The notes under the pieces: generated by a model
The model's database searches: none
The model's input: only the letters and a program-made list of their open reading frames with translations
Told to the model about the DNA's origin: nothing
Made by a program: the position numbers and the translations under genes
Part shown: piece after piece, positions 1 through 7,916 of the stretch
Numbering within the stretch: position 1 is the first letter of the stretch
Layout: each line of letters starts with the position of its first letter
NCBI GenBank assembly: GCA_019423795.1
Contig: JAHZAT010000071.1
Span: 1 to 37,865 of the forward strand
Reading direction: 5' to 3'
Source of the DNA: Clostridiales bacterium
GTDB taxonomy: Bacteria; Bacillota; Clostridia; Lachnospirales; Lachnospiraceae
DNA: 37,865 nucleotides

Positions 1-5
1 ATTGA

Positions 6-89
6 GATGTAACAGCCAGAAAGAATATGAGAAATCTGATCAATTCAGATGCAAACGAAGTAACAAAAGTATTTAGTACCCTGTTGTAA
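6..89 (+). other. possible 3' tail of an upstream gene
   Basis: A short open stretch ends at TAA (87-89), 9 bases before the next gene's start. An in-frame TGA lies at 3-5, so at most 27 codons are open here (ending ...EVTKVFSTLL). It could be the end of a gene broken upstream of the window, or chance. No family is recognised, and the window edge prevents a decision. Confidence 0.2.
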
Positions 90-98
90 GAGGTGAGA

Positions 99-518
99 AT
101 GATGAGAGCATATTCAGATGTCTATCTAGGAGACGTAGTAGAAAATCAAGGAAAATTATTTGATTATGTAGCAAATACCTATCCAGATAAGGATACAGAA
201 GACTTTATCAACGCATATATGACAAGTAAAACAAGGCAAAGTATAGATCAAGCAAAAGCCTATGTAAATACAATGGATGCAAAAGAATTATGGGAATATT
301 TTAAAGAAACCGAACATTATTCTTTACAACAAGGAAAAGCAATGGAAGGTTTTATGCCAGATTGGATTGGAGAATTCTATGCATATTATCAATGGTATTA
401 CAATATACCAAGTGCAGAAGTAAATCAGAAAATTAATGTAGATTTTCTAAAAAAATCATATTACGGATGGCATGATCTGGATTTGGATTTAGCGGTTCAG
501 AAAGTTGGAGAAATATAA
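99..518 (+). CDS. small unknown protein of an accessory (ADP-ribose-linked?) locus
   Basis: A 139-residue soluble, acidic protein beginning MMRAYSDVYL and rich in aromatic residues, with no signal peptide or membrane segment. I chose ATG 99 because AGAGGTG lies just upstream; GTG 93 and ATG 102 are alternatives. Its stop overlaps the ATG of the following NADAR-type remnant by one base (TAATG), so the two were probably one operon. From memory, relatives starting M(M)RAY..YL sit in gut Clostridia beside small DUF3791 and DUF3990 proteins; I could not check this here. No catalytic motif is visible and no biochemical function can be stated. The reading frame is intact, unlike its downstream neighbour, but the locus is cut by the window edge and may already be a relic. 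Confidence 0.6.
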   Translation: MMRAYSDVYLGDVVENQGKLFDYVANTYPDKDTEDFINAYMTSKTRQSIDQAKAYVNTMDAKELWEYFKETEHYSLQQGKAMEGFMPDWIGEFYAYYQWYYNIPSAEVNQKINVDFLKKSYYGWHDLDLDLAVQKVGEI

Positions 519-736
519 TGGAGATTATATGTTTTCATAATCCAGATGAGGAGAAGTCAGTTAAGCAATTGGTATGAATCTAAATTTATAGTAGATCATG
601 TGAAATTTTCATCTATGGAACAGTTTATGGTATATGAGGGATTAATTGCTAAGTTTTCATAGAATGAAGAATTAAAAAAGCAATCAAAGAGCATCCAGAA
701 GCTGATAAAGAAGAGATTTATAAAATGTTAAAATAG
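518..736 (+). pseudogene. NADAR-family (YbiA-like) protein, degenerate remnant
   Basis: ATG 518 opens MEIICFHNPDEE, typical of the N-terminus of Firmicute NADAR proteins, but this frame stops at TGA after 19 codons. Similarity continues in another frame as LSNWYESKFIVDHVKFSSME, carrying the NADAR-type NWY and F-S-S-M-E-Q motifs. The reading then jumps from MEQFM to VYEGLIAKFS, then a TAG where the family usually has Gln, then NEELKKQ. This is best explained by one frameshift, a large internal deletion that removed the family's core, and a nonsense change. The last codons (EHPEADKEEIYKMLK, stop 734-736) are in yet another frame and may come from a different gene. NADAR proteins act on ADP-ribose-linked substrates; this copy cannot be functional. 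The family call rests on motif memory. Confidence 0.6.
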
Positions 737-789
737 AAAAATAAAATATGCGAATTTTCAACAAATCAAAAATTATAATCAGAAAATTC

Positions 790-818
790 TTGACAAATAA
801 AAAATCGACTCATATAAT
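790..818 (+). promoter_or_regulatory. consensus sigma-A promoter of the trp operon
   Basis: TTGACA at 790-795 and TATAAT at 813-818 are separated by exactly 17 bases. Both hexamers match the consensus perfectly. It lies about 25-30 bases before the start of the T-box leader. Confidence 0.93.
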
Positions 819-844
819 ATAAACAAATATTTAACAAGTTAAAG

Positions 845-1173
845 TGATAAATCCGATGAACAAAAGTAAGTAGCTCATCAAACAGTCTTACAGAGAGTGA
901 CCGGTTGCTGGAAGGTCATAGATATGTGATAAGCGAATGGATTTGTGAGGAGCACAGAGAACTGTTTATGAAACTTAGTAACTGTCGCCGTTATCCCACG
1001 TTACGGGAACGAGATATAAAAGCTTTTTATTATCGAACAAAGCGGAGTATCTTAAGTGAGGAGAGATATTTTCTAAGATATTTTAGCAAGAAGAGAAGAT
1101 CAGAAGATATTTCTTGAATATGGGTGGCACCACGGTCTATCGTCCCTAGTAGTAGGAACGATGGGCCTTTTTT
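845..1173 (+). promoter_or_regulatory. tryptophan T-box riboswitch (leader of trpE)
   Basis: The conserved T-box sequence GGGTGGCACCACGG lies at 1122-1135, just before a terminator hairpin. Stem I features (AGAGAGTGACCGGTTGCTGGAAGGTCA-like region around 893-917) precede GCGAA-TGG-A, which places a TGG (Trp) specifier codon at 938-940. The antiterminator bulge reads TGGC (1125-1128). Its C would pair with a G at the discriminator base of uncharged tRNA, and G73 is the usual discriminator of bacterial tRNA-Trp. Established mechanism: uncharged tRNA-Trp stabilises the antiterminator and lets transcription reach trpE. The short open frame across this leader is a by-product of the RNA, not a gene. 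The 5' boundary is approximate. Confidence 0.95.
1134..1173 (+). terminator. T-box regulated intrinsic terminator
   Basis: GGTCTATCGTCCCTA pairs with TAGGAACGATGGGCC across a short loop, with G-U pairs and one mismatch, and is followed by T6. The 5' arm overlaps the end of the T-box sequence, so it competes with the antiterminator. Confidence 0.9.
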
Positions 1174-1296
1174 ATTTCATAAATAAAAGAAAATGTACTG
1201 CTTATGCAAAACGGCCCTATCTATAAATCATAGTATACAGATATACAAACTATGAAAAATAAAACCACGGCGATAAATTTTGATCAGGAGGCAGAT

Positions 1297-2754
1297 ATGT
1301 TATATCCGACATTAAACAAAGTTGAAGAACTATTAAAAGAATATCAGATTGTACCTGTATTTTACGAAGTACTGGCAGATTATATGACACCGATCCGTAT
1401 GTTCCAGGCACTGAGAAAAGAAGGAACGCCATGTTTTATGCTTGAGAGTGTGGAAAATAAAGATCAGTGGGGAAGATATTCCTTTATCGGGATCAATCCT
1501 AAGTCAGAGATCAAGATTTCAGGAAAAGAATTAGAAGTCGATGGAGTAAAGCAGGAAGAAGAATTCAAGATGAGCTATCTAAGTGATCTGATCGAGAAAT
1601 ATAAATCTCCAGTGATGGAAGATTATCCAAAATTAACTGGAGGGTTGATCGGATATTTTGGATATGACATGATCCGTCAGGTGGAAAAGAAATTAACAAA
1701 TGTACCAGAAGATGATCTGGAGATGCCAGAATGTCACTTATGCATGTATGATGAGATCAGCGCATTCGATCATTTAGCAAATAAAGCTGTGATCATCCAG
1801 AACATCCATAAAGGTGATAATATCAAACAAAAATATGAAGAATTAGAAGATAAAGCAGAACTGATCCTTCACAAGATGGAACGTCCGGTATCACTTTCCA
1901 AAGATAGATTTACACCTGCGAAGACAGAAGTAACATCGAATCTTACAAAAGAACAATACGAAGCGAACGTAAAGAAAGCCAAAGAATATATCAAAAACGG
2001 TGACATTTTCCAGGTGGTCTTATCCCAGAGATTTGAGGTAGAGACAGATGTTGATCCATTTGATGTCTATCGATGCTTAAGAACATCAAACCCATCTCCA
2101 TACCTTTACTTCTTTGATTTCATTGACTATCAGGTGGTTGGAGCTTCACCAGAGAAGTTAGTCAGTGTCTTAAATGGAATTGTAGCAACCAAACCGATCG
2201 CAGGAACGGTTCCAAGAGGAAAGACAAAAGAAGAAGATGATATGTTGGTAAGACAGTTAGTCAATGATCCAAAGGAAAGAGCAGAACATACGATGTTAGT
2301 TGATCTTGGAAGAAATGATGTCGGAAAAGTCAGTAAGTTTGGAACTGTAGAAGTGAAAAACTTTATGACCGTTGAAAAATATTCCAAAGTCACACATTTA
2401 GTCAGTGATGTACAGGGAGAATTAAGAGATGATGAAAATCCAATCAACGCATTGATGAGTGTTCTTCCGGCAGGAACATTATCCGGAGCACCAAAAGTAA
2501 GGGCCATGGAGATCATTGATGAGCTGGAAAATAAAAAACGAGGTGTTTACGGTGGAACCGTTGGATATCTTGGATTTGATGGAAATATTGATACCTGTAT
2601 TGCAATCCGGACCGTCGTATTTAAAGATGGAAAAGGATATGTGCAGGCAGGAGCAGGAATCGTCAATGACTCTGTTCCAGAGAAAGAATTTATGGAGACA
2701 AAGAATAAAGCATTAGCCGTTGTAAATGCAGTGAAGGAGGCAGCAAGGTTATGA
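1297..2754 (+). CDS. trpE: anthranilate synthase component I
   Basis: Makes anthranilate from chorismate together with the TrpG glutaminase, the first committed step of tryptophan synthesis. The 485-residue product has the N-terminal feedback site LES (49-51), the usual tryptophan contact. The C-terminal chorismate-binding motifs follow in order: DIFQVVLSQRFE, SPYLYFFDF, VGASPEKLVS, TKPIAGTVPRG, HTMLVDLGRNDVG, PAGTLSGAPKVRA and AGAGIVNDSVPEKE. I chose ATG 1297 because CAGGAGG ends 5 bases before it; an in-frame ATG at 1252 lacks a ribosome binding site and would add 15 atypical residues. It is the first gene after the Trp T-box, and its TGA overlaps the trpGD start as ATGA, implying coupled translation of the two partner subunits. 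Length and motifs are normal, so it should be Trp-inhibitable as well as transcriptionally controlled. Confidence 0.97.
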   Translation: MLYPTLNKVEELLKEYQIVPVFYEVLADYMTPIRMFQALRKEGTPCFMLESVENKDQWGRYSFIGINPKSEIKISGKELEVDGVKQEEEFKMSYLSDLIEKYKSPVMEDYPKLTGGLIGYFGYDMIRQVEKKLTNVPEDDLEMPECHLCMYDEISAFDHLANKAVIIQNIHKGDNIKQKYEELEDKAELILHKMERPVSLSKDRFTPAKTEVTSNLTKEQYEANVKKAKEYIKNGDIFQVVLSQRFEVETDVDPFDVYRCLRTSNPSPYLYFFDFIDYQVVGASPEKLVSVLNGIVATKPIAGTVPRGKTKEEDDMLVRQLVNDPKERAEHTMLVDLGRNDVGKVSKFGTVEVKNFMTVEKYSKVTHLVSDVQGELRDDENPINALMSVLPAGTLSGAPKVRAMEIIDELENKKRGVYGGTVGYLGFDGNIDTCIAIRTVVFKDGKGYVQAGAGIVNDSVPEKEFMETKNKALAVVNAVKEAARL

Positions 2755-4394
2755 TTTTAATGATAGATAATTACGATTCATTTACCTATAACGTATATCA
2801 GTACATTGGATCTTTGTATCCACAGATTCAGGTTGTAAGAAACGATGAAATAACGATTGATGAGATCAGAAACTTACAAAATCTAGAAGCACTTGTTATC
2901 TCACCAGGACCTGGATATCCAGACAGTGCAGGGATTTCAAAAGAGGCAATTAAAACATTCGGAAAAGAAATCCCAGTCTTGGGAATCTGTCTGGGACATC
3001 AGGCGATCGGAGAAGTATATGGAGGAAAAGTCGTTCCAGCAAAAGAATTGATGCATGGAAAAATGAGTGAGATCACAATCAATAACAAGAATCCTTTATT
3101 TGAAGGATTAGAAGATAAAATATATGCAGCAAGATATCATTCACTGATCATCGACGATGAGACATTTCCAGAAGATTTAAAAGTTATTGGAAGAGATGAA
3201 AAAGGACAGATCATGGCAGTATGTCATAAAGAATATGCAGTCTATGGAATTCAGTTCCATCCAGAATCGATCTTAACTGAAATGGGAATGAGGATCTTAG
3301 AAAACTTTTTAACAAACATCGCAGGAATCAGACTTGGAGATTTTAAAAAGGAGGAAACTATGAGCGCAGTCAATCAGGAAACATTAAAACCATTTTTAAC
3401 AAAGATCGTGGAAGGAAATCATTTAACAGAAGAAGAAGCTTATAAGGCCATGGACTGCATCATGTCTGGAAATGCGACAGATGCTCAGATGGGAAGTTTC
3501 CTGACGGGTCTTCGTATGAATCATGAAACACCAGAAGAGATCACAGGATTTGCCAAAGTGATGAGAGCAAAAGCAGCGATCGTGCCAGAAGAAACAGAAG
3601 CGATCGATATCGTAGGAACTGGAGGAGACCTTGCAAACAGCTTTAATATTTCCACAACATCTGCATTTGTCATTGCAGCAGCAGGAGCAAAAGTTGCGAA
3701 ACATGGAAATAGAAGTGTATCCTCAAAAAGTGGTGCAGCCGATGTCTTAGAAGCATTAGGAGCAAAAATCGGATTAACACCAGAAGAAAGCAAGAAATGT
3801 TTGGATAAAGTTGGAGCAGCCTTCTTATTTGCACAGACACATCACGGATCTATGAAATATGCCGGACCAGTCAGAGCACAGCTTGGGGTAAGATCTGTAT
3901 TTAATATCTTAGGACCTTTAGCAAACCCAGCAATGACAAACTACATCGTTCTCGGTGTTTATGAAAAAGAGCTGGTTCGTCCGATGGCAGATGTTATGAA
4001 GAATCTTGGAGTTAAAAGAGCCCTGATCGTATATGGAGATGACGGATTAGATGAAATCTCAATCTCATCCACAACAAGTGTCTGTGAGATTAATGGAGAT
4101 GAGATCAAAGAATATACGATCGATCCAGAAGAATTAGGATTAACACTTGCCAAGAAAGAAGATATTGTTGGTGGAACAGCAGATGAAAATGCGATCATTA
4201 CAAAAGATATCCTAACTGGAAAAGAACAGGGAGCAAAACGAGACATCGTTTTATTAAATGCAGGAGCAGCCCTTTATACGATCGGAAAAGCAGAGACGAT
4301 CAAAGATGGAGTGAAACTGGCAGCCGAGATGATCGATTCTGGAAAGGCAAATGAGAAATTAGAACAGTTTATTGCATACACAAATGTAAAATAA
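2751..4394 (+). CDS. trpGD: fused glutamine amidotransferase / anthranilate phosphoribosyltransferase
   Basis: A 547-residue bifunctional protein. Residues 1-~192 are the class I glutaminase that gives ammonia to TrpE: PGPGYP (52-57), nucleophile C80 in GICLGHQ, and H170/E172 in QFHPES. Residues ~206-547 are TrpD, which transfers phosphoribosyl from PRPP to anthranilate: GTGGD (289-293), the KHGNRSVSSKSG PRPP/Mg loop (317-328), and THHGSMKYAGPVR. The joint is a short linker (GDFKKEET). It contains an in-frame ATG (codon 204) behind AAGGAGG, so free TrpD may also be made. The gene overlaps trpE by 4 bp, and trpC follows closely. TrpG-TrpD fusions are known in enterobacteria; here the boundary still looks like two genes joined by loss of a stop. 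All key residues are present in both domains. Confidence 0.97.
   Translation: MILMIDNYDSFTYNVYQYIGSLYPQIQVVRNDEITIDEIRNLQNLEALVISPGPGYPDSAGISKEAIKTFGKEIPVLGICLGHQAIGEVYGGKVVPAKELMHGKMSEITINNKNPLFEGLEDKIYAARYHSLIIDDETFPEDLKVIGRDEKGQIMAVCHKEYAVYGIQFHPESILTEMGMRILENFLTNIAGIRLGDFKKEETMSAVNQETLKPFLTKIVEGNHLTEEEAYKAMDCIMSGNATDAQMGSFLTGLRMNHETPEEITGFAKVMRAKAAIVPEETEAIDIVGTGGDLANSFNISTTSAFVIAAAGAKVAKHGNRSVSSKSGAADVLEALGAKIGLTPEESKKCLDKVGAAFLFAQTHHGSMKYAGPVRAQLGVRSVFNILGPLANPAMTNYIVLGVYEKELVRPMADVMKNLGVKRALIVYGDDGLDEISISSTTSVCEINGDEIKEYTIDPEELGLTLAKKEDIVGGTADENAIITKDILTGKEQGAKRDIVLLNAGAALYTIGKAETIKDGVKLAAEMIDSGKANEKLEQFIAYTNVK
3348..3362 (+). promoter_or_regulatory. internal ribosome binding site and start inside trpGD
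   Basis: AAGGAGG (3348-3354) stands 5 bases before an in-frame ATG (3360-3362) at the exact start of the TrpD domain (MSAVNQETLKPF). Strength and spacing equal or exceed those of the annotated genes in this operon. It is either a relic of separate trpG and trpD genes or a working second start. Confidence 0.7.
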
Positions 4395-4406
4395 ATGAGG
4401 TGGAAC

Positions 4407-5186
4407 ATGATCTTAGATGATATCGTAGAAAAAAGAAAAGAACAATTACAAAGAGAAAAAGACAATATCGAGCCGCAGGATATGAAAGAGATGGCATTAA
4501 ATTCTAAGAATAAAAATCATGGATTTAAAGAGGCCTTAAAGAAATCTGGATTATCCGTGATCTCAGAAGTTAAAAAAGCGTCTCCATCCAAAGGTGTGAT
4601 CGCAGAAGATTTTCGCCCAGTAGAGATAGCCATTGCCTATGAAGATGCAGGGGCAGCAGCCATTTCCTGCTTGACTGAAGAACATTATTTTAAAGGTGGC
4701 AGCAAATATTTTGCGGATATCAGAGCTAAGGTAGATATCCCAATGTTAAGAAAAGATTTTATTTTCGATGAATATCAGATTTATGAAGCAAAAGTCTTAG
4801 GAGCCGATGCAATCCTTCTGATCGCAGCAATTCTTTCTGAAGAAAAGATAAAGGAATTTTATGATCTGGCAAAAAGCTTAGAGATTGATTGTCTGGTAGA
4901 AGTTCATAACGAAAAAGAATTAAAGAAAGTCGTTGCATGTGGATGCGATATTATCGGAATCAATAATCGAAATTTAAAAACATTTGATGTTGATCTAAAT
5001 ACAACAAGTAAACTTGCTCCACTTATTCCATACGAAGCAGTATTAGTTTCCGAAAGTGGAATGAAGGATGAAAATGATATGAAAAATGTCAAAGAGCAAG
5101 GAGCCGATGCAGTTTTGATCGGTGAAACATTTATGAGATCCGATAACATCAAAGAAACAATGAAACAGTTACGGAGCTGCCTATGA
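4407..5186 (+). CDS. trpC: indole-3-glycerol-phosphate synthase
   Basis: Closes the ring of CdRP to indole-3-glycerol phosphate, the fourth chemical step of the pathway. The 259-residue TIM barrel carries the family's SEVKKASPSKG (53-63; K56 is the usual catalytic lysine), LRKDFIFDEYQI, GINNRNLKTF and VSESGM. I chose ATG 4407 because GAGGTGG lies directly upstream and the protein then begins MILDDIVEKRKEQL, the usual family start; an in-frame ATG at 4395 would sit on the ribosome binding site itself. The trpGD stop (4392-4394) is 12 bases away. The TGA overlaps the trpF start as ATGA. It is separate from trpF, unlike the enterobacterial TrpCF fusion. Confidence 0.97.
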   Translation: MILDDIVEKRKEQLQREKDNIEPQDMKEMALNSKNKNHGFKEALKKSGLSVISEVKKASPSKGVIAEDFRPVEIAIAYEDAGAAAISCLTEEHYFKGGSKYFADIRAKVDIPMLRKDFIFDEYQIYEAKVLGADAILLIAAILSEEKIKEFYDLAKSLEIDCLVEVHNEKELKKVVACGCDIIGINNRNLKTFDVDLNTTSKLAPLIPYEAVLVSESGMKDENDMKNVKEQGADAVLIGETFMRSDNIKETMKQLRSCL

Positions 5187-5842
5187 TACAAAATCAGATC
5201 AAAGAACGAAGTCTGAAAGTGAAGATGTGCGGCATGCGCAGAAAAGAAGATATCGCATATGCAAATGAAGTAAAACCAGATGCAATTGGATATATTTTTT
5301 TTTCAAAAAGCAAGCGTTATGTCACAGGCCAGCAGGCAAGAGAAATTGATCAAAACTTAGATCAAAAGATCTTAAGTGTCGGAGTATTCGTCAATGAAAC
5401 AATTGAGAAAGTTACAGAAATCGCCAATGAAGTTCCATTAGATGTGATCCAGTTACATGGCGATGAAGATGTTATTTATATTGAACAGTTAAGACAGCAG
5501 ACAGATAAAGAAATCTGGAAAGCGGTCAGAGTGAAAGATACAAAAGACATCAAGGAAGCCCAACAGCTTCCAGTTGATAAACTGTTACTGGATACATTTA
5601 CAGAAGGAAAAGATATGTATGGAGGTACCGGAAAAGTAATGAATTACGACCTGATTCCAAAAGAAGGAATCAGAAAACCATTTTTCATTGCAGGCGGGCT
5701 TCACAGTAAAAATATAAAAGAAATCACAAAAAAAGTTCATCCATACGGGATCGACATTTCCAGTGGAATCGAAACGGATGGATACAAAGATTTGAAAAAA
5801 ATGAAAGAAATCATGCAGATAACAGGAGGAAGACATGAATAA
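5183..5842 (+). CDS. trpF: phosphoribosylanthranilate isomerase
   Basis: Amadori isomerisation of PRA to CdRP. The 219-residue (alpha/beta)8 barrel shows the KVKMCG motif with the catalytic cysteine C16, GVFVNE, DVIQLHGDE, the general acid D137 in LLLDT, FIAGGL and the C-terminal phosphate-binding DISSGIE. About ten extra residues precede the usual KxCG beginning. The start overlaps trpC by 4 bp with GGAG just upstream, and the stop overlaps the trpB start by 8 bp. Nothing is missing. Confidence 0.96.
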   Translation: MIQNQIKERSLKVKMCGMRRKEDIAYANEVKPDAIGYIFFSKSKRYVTGQQAREIDQNLDQKILSVGVFVNETIEKVTEIANEVPLDVIQLHGDEDVIYIEQLRQQTDKEIWKAVRVKDTKDIKEAQQLPVDKLLLDTFTEGKDMYGGTGKVMNYDLIPKEGIRKPFFIAGGLHSKNIKEITKKVHPYGIDISSGIETDGYKDLKKMKEIMQITGGRHE

Positions 5843-7025
5843 AATAGGAAGATTTGGAGAGTACGGTGGACAGTATGTACCAGAAATTGTAATGAACGCG
5901 GTAAACGAGTTAAATGAGGCTTATGAAACATACAAAAATGACCCAGAATTCTTAGCCCAATTACGTCAGTTATACAGAGATTACGCAAACCGTCCATCTC
6001 TTTTATACTACGCAGAGAAGATGACAAAAGATCTTGGAGGGGCAAAAGTATATTTAAAACGAGAAGATTTGAACCATACAGGTGCCCATAAGATCAACAA
6101 TGTATTAGGTCAGATCTTACTTGCAAAGAGAATGGGGAAAAAAAGAATCATCGCAGAGACAGGTGCAGGACAGCACGGAGTTGCTACAGCGACTGTTGCA
6201 GCATTATTTGACATGGAATGTGTTGTATATATGGGAGCAGAAGACGTGGAACGCCAGAGTCTGAATGCATACCGTATGGAACTTCTTGGAGCGAAAGTTC
6301 ATGCTGTAGAGAGTGGAACAAGAACTTTAAAAGATGCTATTAACGAGGCAATGAGAGACTGGGCTACAAATATTGAGACAACATTTTACTGCATCGGTTC
6401 TGTTATGGGACCTCATCCATATCCAACGATGGTTCGTGATTTCCAGAAGATCATCGGAGAAGAGACAAAAGAACAGATGAAAGAAATCGAAGGAAAACTT
6501 CCGGATGCTGTATTTGCTTGTGTAGGAGGCGGATCGAATGCAATGGGAATGTTTTATGACTTTATCCCAGATGAAAGTGTCAGACTGATCGGGGCAGAAG
6601 CAGCTGGAAGAGGGATTGATACGTTAGATCATGCAGCAACGATCGCAAAAGGAAGTAAAGGTATTTTTCATGGAATGAAGAGTTTGTTCTTACAGAACGA
6701 AGAAGGCCAGATCGATCCTGTATACTCTATTTCAGCAGGACTTGATTATCCGGGAATCGGACCAGAACATGCACATCTTCATGAAATCGGAAGAGCAGAA
6801 TATATGAGTATCACAGATGAACAGGCAGTCAAAGCCTTTGAATATTTATCCAAAACAGAAGGAGTGATCCCTGCGATCGAATCATCTCATGCAGTTGCAG
6901 CAGCAATGGAAATCGTCCCAACAATGAGTAAAGACCAGTCAGTCGTTATCTGTCTGTCCGGTCGTGGAGACAAAGACGTTTATCAGGTAGCAAGATACAG
7001 AGGAGTGCAGTTAGATGAAAATTAG
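5835..7025 (+). CDS. trpB: tryptophan synthase beta subunit
   Basis: PLP enzyme that condenses indole with serine to give tryptophan, working as alpha2beta2 with TrpA. The 396-residue protein is of the normal TrpB1 type. It has KREDLNHTGAHKINN with the Schiff-base lysine K86, AETGAGQHG, the phosphate-binding GGGSNAMG, and HAHLHEIGRAEY. ATG 5835 follows AGGAGG at good spacing and overlaps trpF by 8 bp. The stop overlaps trpA by 11 bp, as expected for subunits made in equal amounts. No second, TrpB2-type gene is seen. Confidence 0.98.
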   Translation: MNKIGRFGEYGGQYVPEIVMNAVNELNEAYETYKNDPEFLAQLRQLYRDYANRPSLLYYAEKMTKDLGGAKVYLKREDLNHTGAHKINNVLGQILLAKRMGKKRIIAETGAGQHGVATATVAALFDMECVVYMGAEDVERQSLNAYRMELLGAKVHAVESGTRTLKDAINEAMRDWATNIETTFYCIGSVMGPHPYPTMVRDFQKIIGEETKEQMKEIEGKLPDAVFACVGGGSNAMGMFYDFIPDESVRLIGAEAAGRGIDTLDHAATIAKGSKGIFHGMKSLFLQNEEGQIDPVYSISAGLDYPGIGPEHAHLHEIGRAEYMSITDEQAVKAFEYLSKTEGVIPAIESSHAVAAAMEIVPTMSKDQSVVICLSGRGDKDVYQVARYRGVQLDEN

Positions 7026-7803
7026 AGAAACATTTGAGAATAGAAAAAAGAATGGGCAAAAAGCATTAGTAACTTACATCGTATCTGGAGATTATGGGTA
7101 CGAAACAACAAAAGAAAATATCAGAGCTATGGTAAAAGCAGGAGCAGATGTGATCGAGATCGGTATTCCATTCTCAGATCCGATCGCTGAGGGTGTTGTC
7201 ATTCAGGAAGCCAGCCAGCATTCACTTGCAGGTGGTACAACACTAAAGGGAATCTTTCAGATGGTAAAAGAATTAAGAGAAGAGATCAAAGAAACACCAT
7301 TTGTCATGATGATGTATCTCAATACGATCTATCGTTTTGGAACCGAAAGATTCTTTGATCTTTGTAATAAATGTGGGATTCAGGGCGTCATCGTGCCTGA
7401 TATGCCATACGAAGAAAAAGACGAGATTCAGGGCGTGGCAACAGCTCACGGGGTTGACAATATCAGTCTTGTAACACCGACATCTCATGACCGTATCGCA
7501 ATGATCGCAAAAGAAGCAGAAGGATTCTTATACTGTGTATCCTCCATCGGAGTTACAGGAACAAGAAGTGAATTTACAACAGATTTTGATGAATTCTTCG
7601 GTGTGATCAAGAAGAATGCAACAATTCCTTGTGCAGTGGGATTTGGTATTTCAGGACCAGAACAGGCAAAGAAAATGAGTACATACTGTGATGGTGTCAT
7701 TGTCGGAAGTGCGATTGTCAAATTGATCAGTCAATATGGTAAAGAAAGTCCTGAAAAGGTTTATGAGTTTACAAAGAGCTTAAGAGATGTATTAGATGAA
7801 TAA
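7015..7803 (+). CDS. trpA: tryptophan synthase alpha subunit
   Basis: Cleaves indole-3-glycerol phosphate to indole and glyceraldehyde-3-phosphate and channels indole to TrpB. The 262-residue TIM barrel has E48 in VIEIGIPFSDP, equivalent to catalytic Glu49 of E. coli, plus GVTGTRS, GFGISGPEQ and DGVIVGSAIVK. The position of catalytic Asp60 is Glu here (SDPIAEG, E59), and the following Pro is Val. The acid is kept but with a longer side chain; I believe AEG variants occur in other Clostridia, so this is probably functional. It is the last gene of the operon: an exceptionally strong terminator begins 25 bases after the stop. Confidence 0.96.
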   Translation: MKIRETFENRKKNGQKALVTYIVSGDYGYETTKENIRAMVKAGADVIEIGIPFSDPIAEGVVIQEASQHSLAGGTTLKGIFQMVKELREEIKETPFVMMMYLNTIYRFGTERFFDLCNKCGIQGVIVPDMPYEEKDEIQGVATAHGVDNISLVTPTSHDRIAMIAKEAEGFLYCVSSIGVTGTRSEFTTDFDEFFGVIKKNATIPCAVGFGISGPEQAKKMSTYCDGVIVGSAIVKLISQYGKESPEKVYEFTKSLRDVLDE

Positions 7804-7827
7804 AATGATCGTCAAATGATATTACGT

Positions 7828-7877
7828 GAAAATTACAGCAATCAGCGAGGATTGTTGTAATTTTCTGCATTTTTTTG
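7828..7877 (+). terminator. strong intrinsic terminator of the trp operon
   Basis: GAAAATTACAGCAATC (7828-7843) pairs with GATTGTTGTAATTTTC (7850-7865) over 16 bp with one G-U pair and a 6-base loop. TGCATTTTTTT follows. It ends the trpE-trpA transcript. Confidence 0.95.
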
Positions 7878-7883
7878 TAAAAT
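7855..7883 (+). promoter_or_regulatory. probable promoter of the aminotransferase-hisC unit
   Basis: TTGTAA (7855-7860), 17 bases, then TAAAAT (7878-7883), 34 bases before the aminotransferase start. The -35 element lies inside the 3' arm of the trp terminator, so terminator and promoter share bases. Predicted from sequence only. Confidence 0.5.
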
Positions 7884-7916
7884 AAAACTAATGGCAAAGA
7901 AAGGAAGAGACAGATC

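Noticed and set aside
905..1117. A 70-codon open frame upstream of trpE that could be a leader peptide
   Set aside because: It lies within the T-box leader; RNA motifs explain the sequence, it lacks a ribosome binding site and is not Trp-rich.
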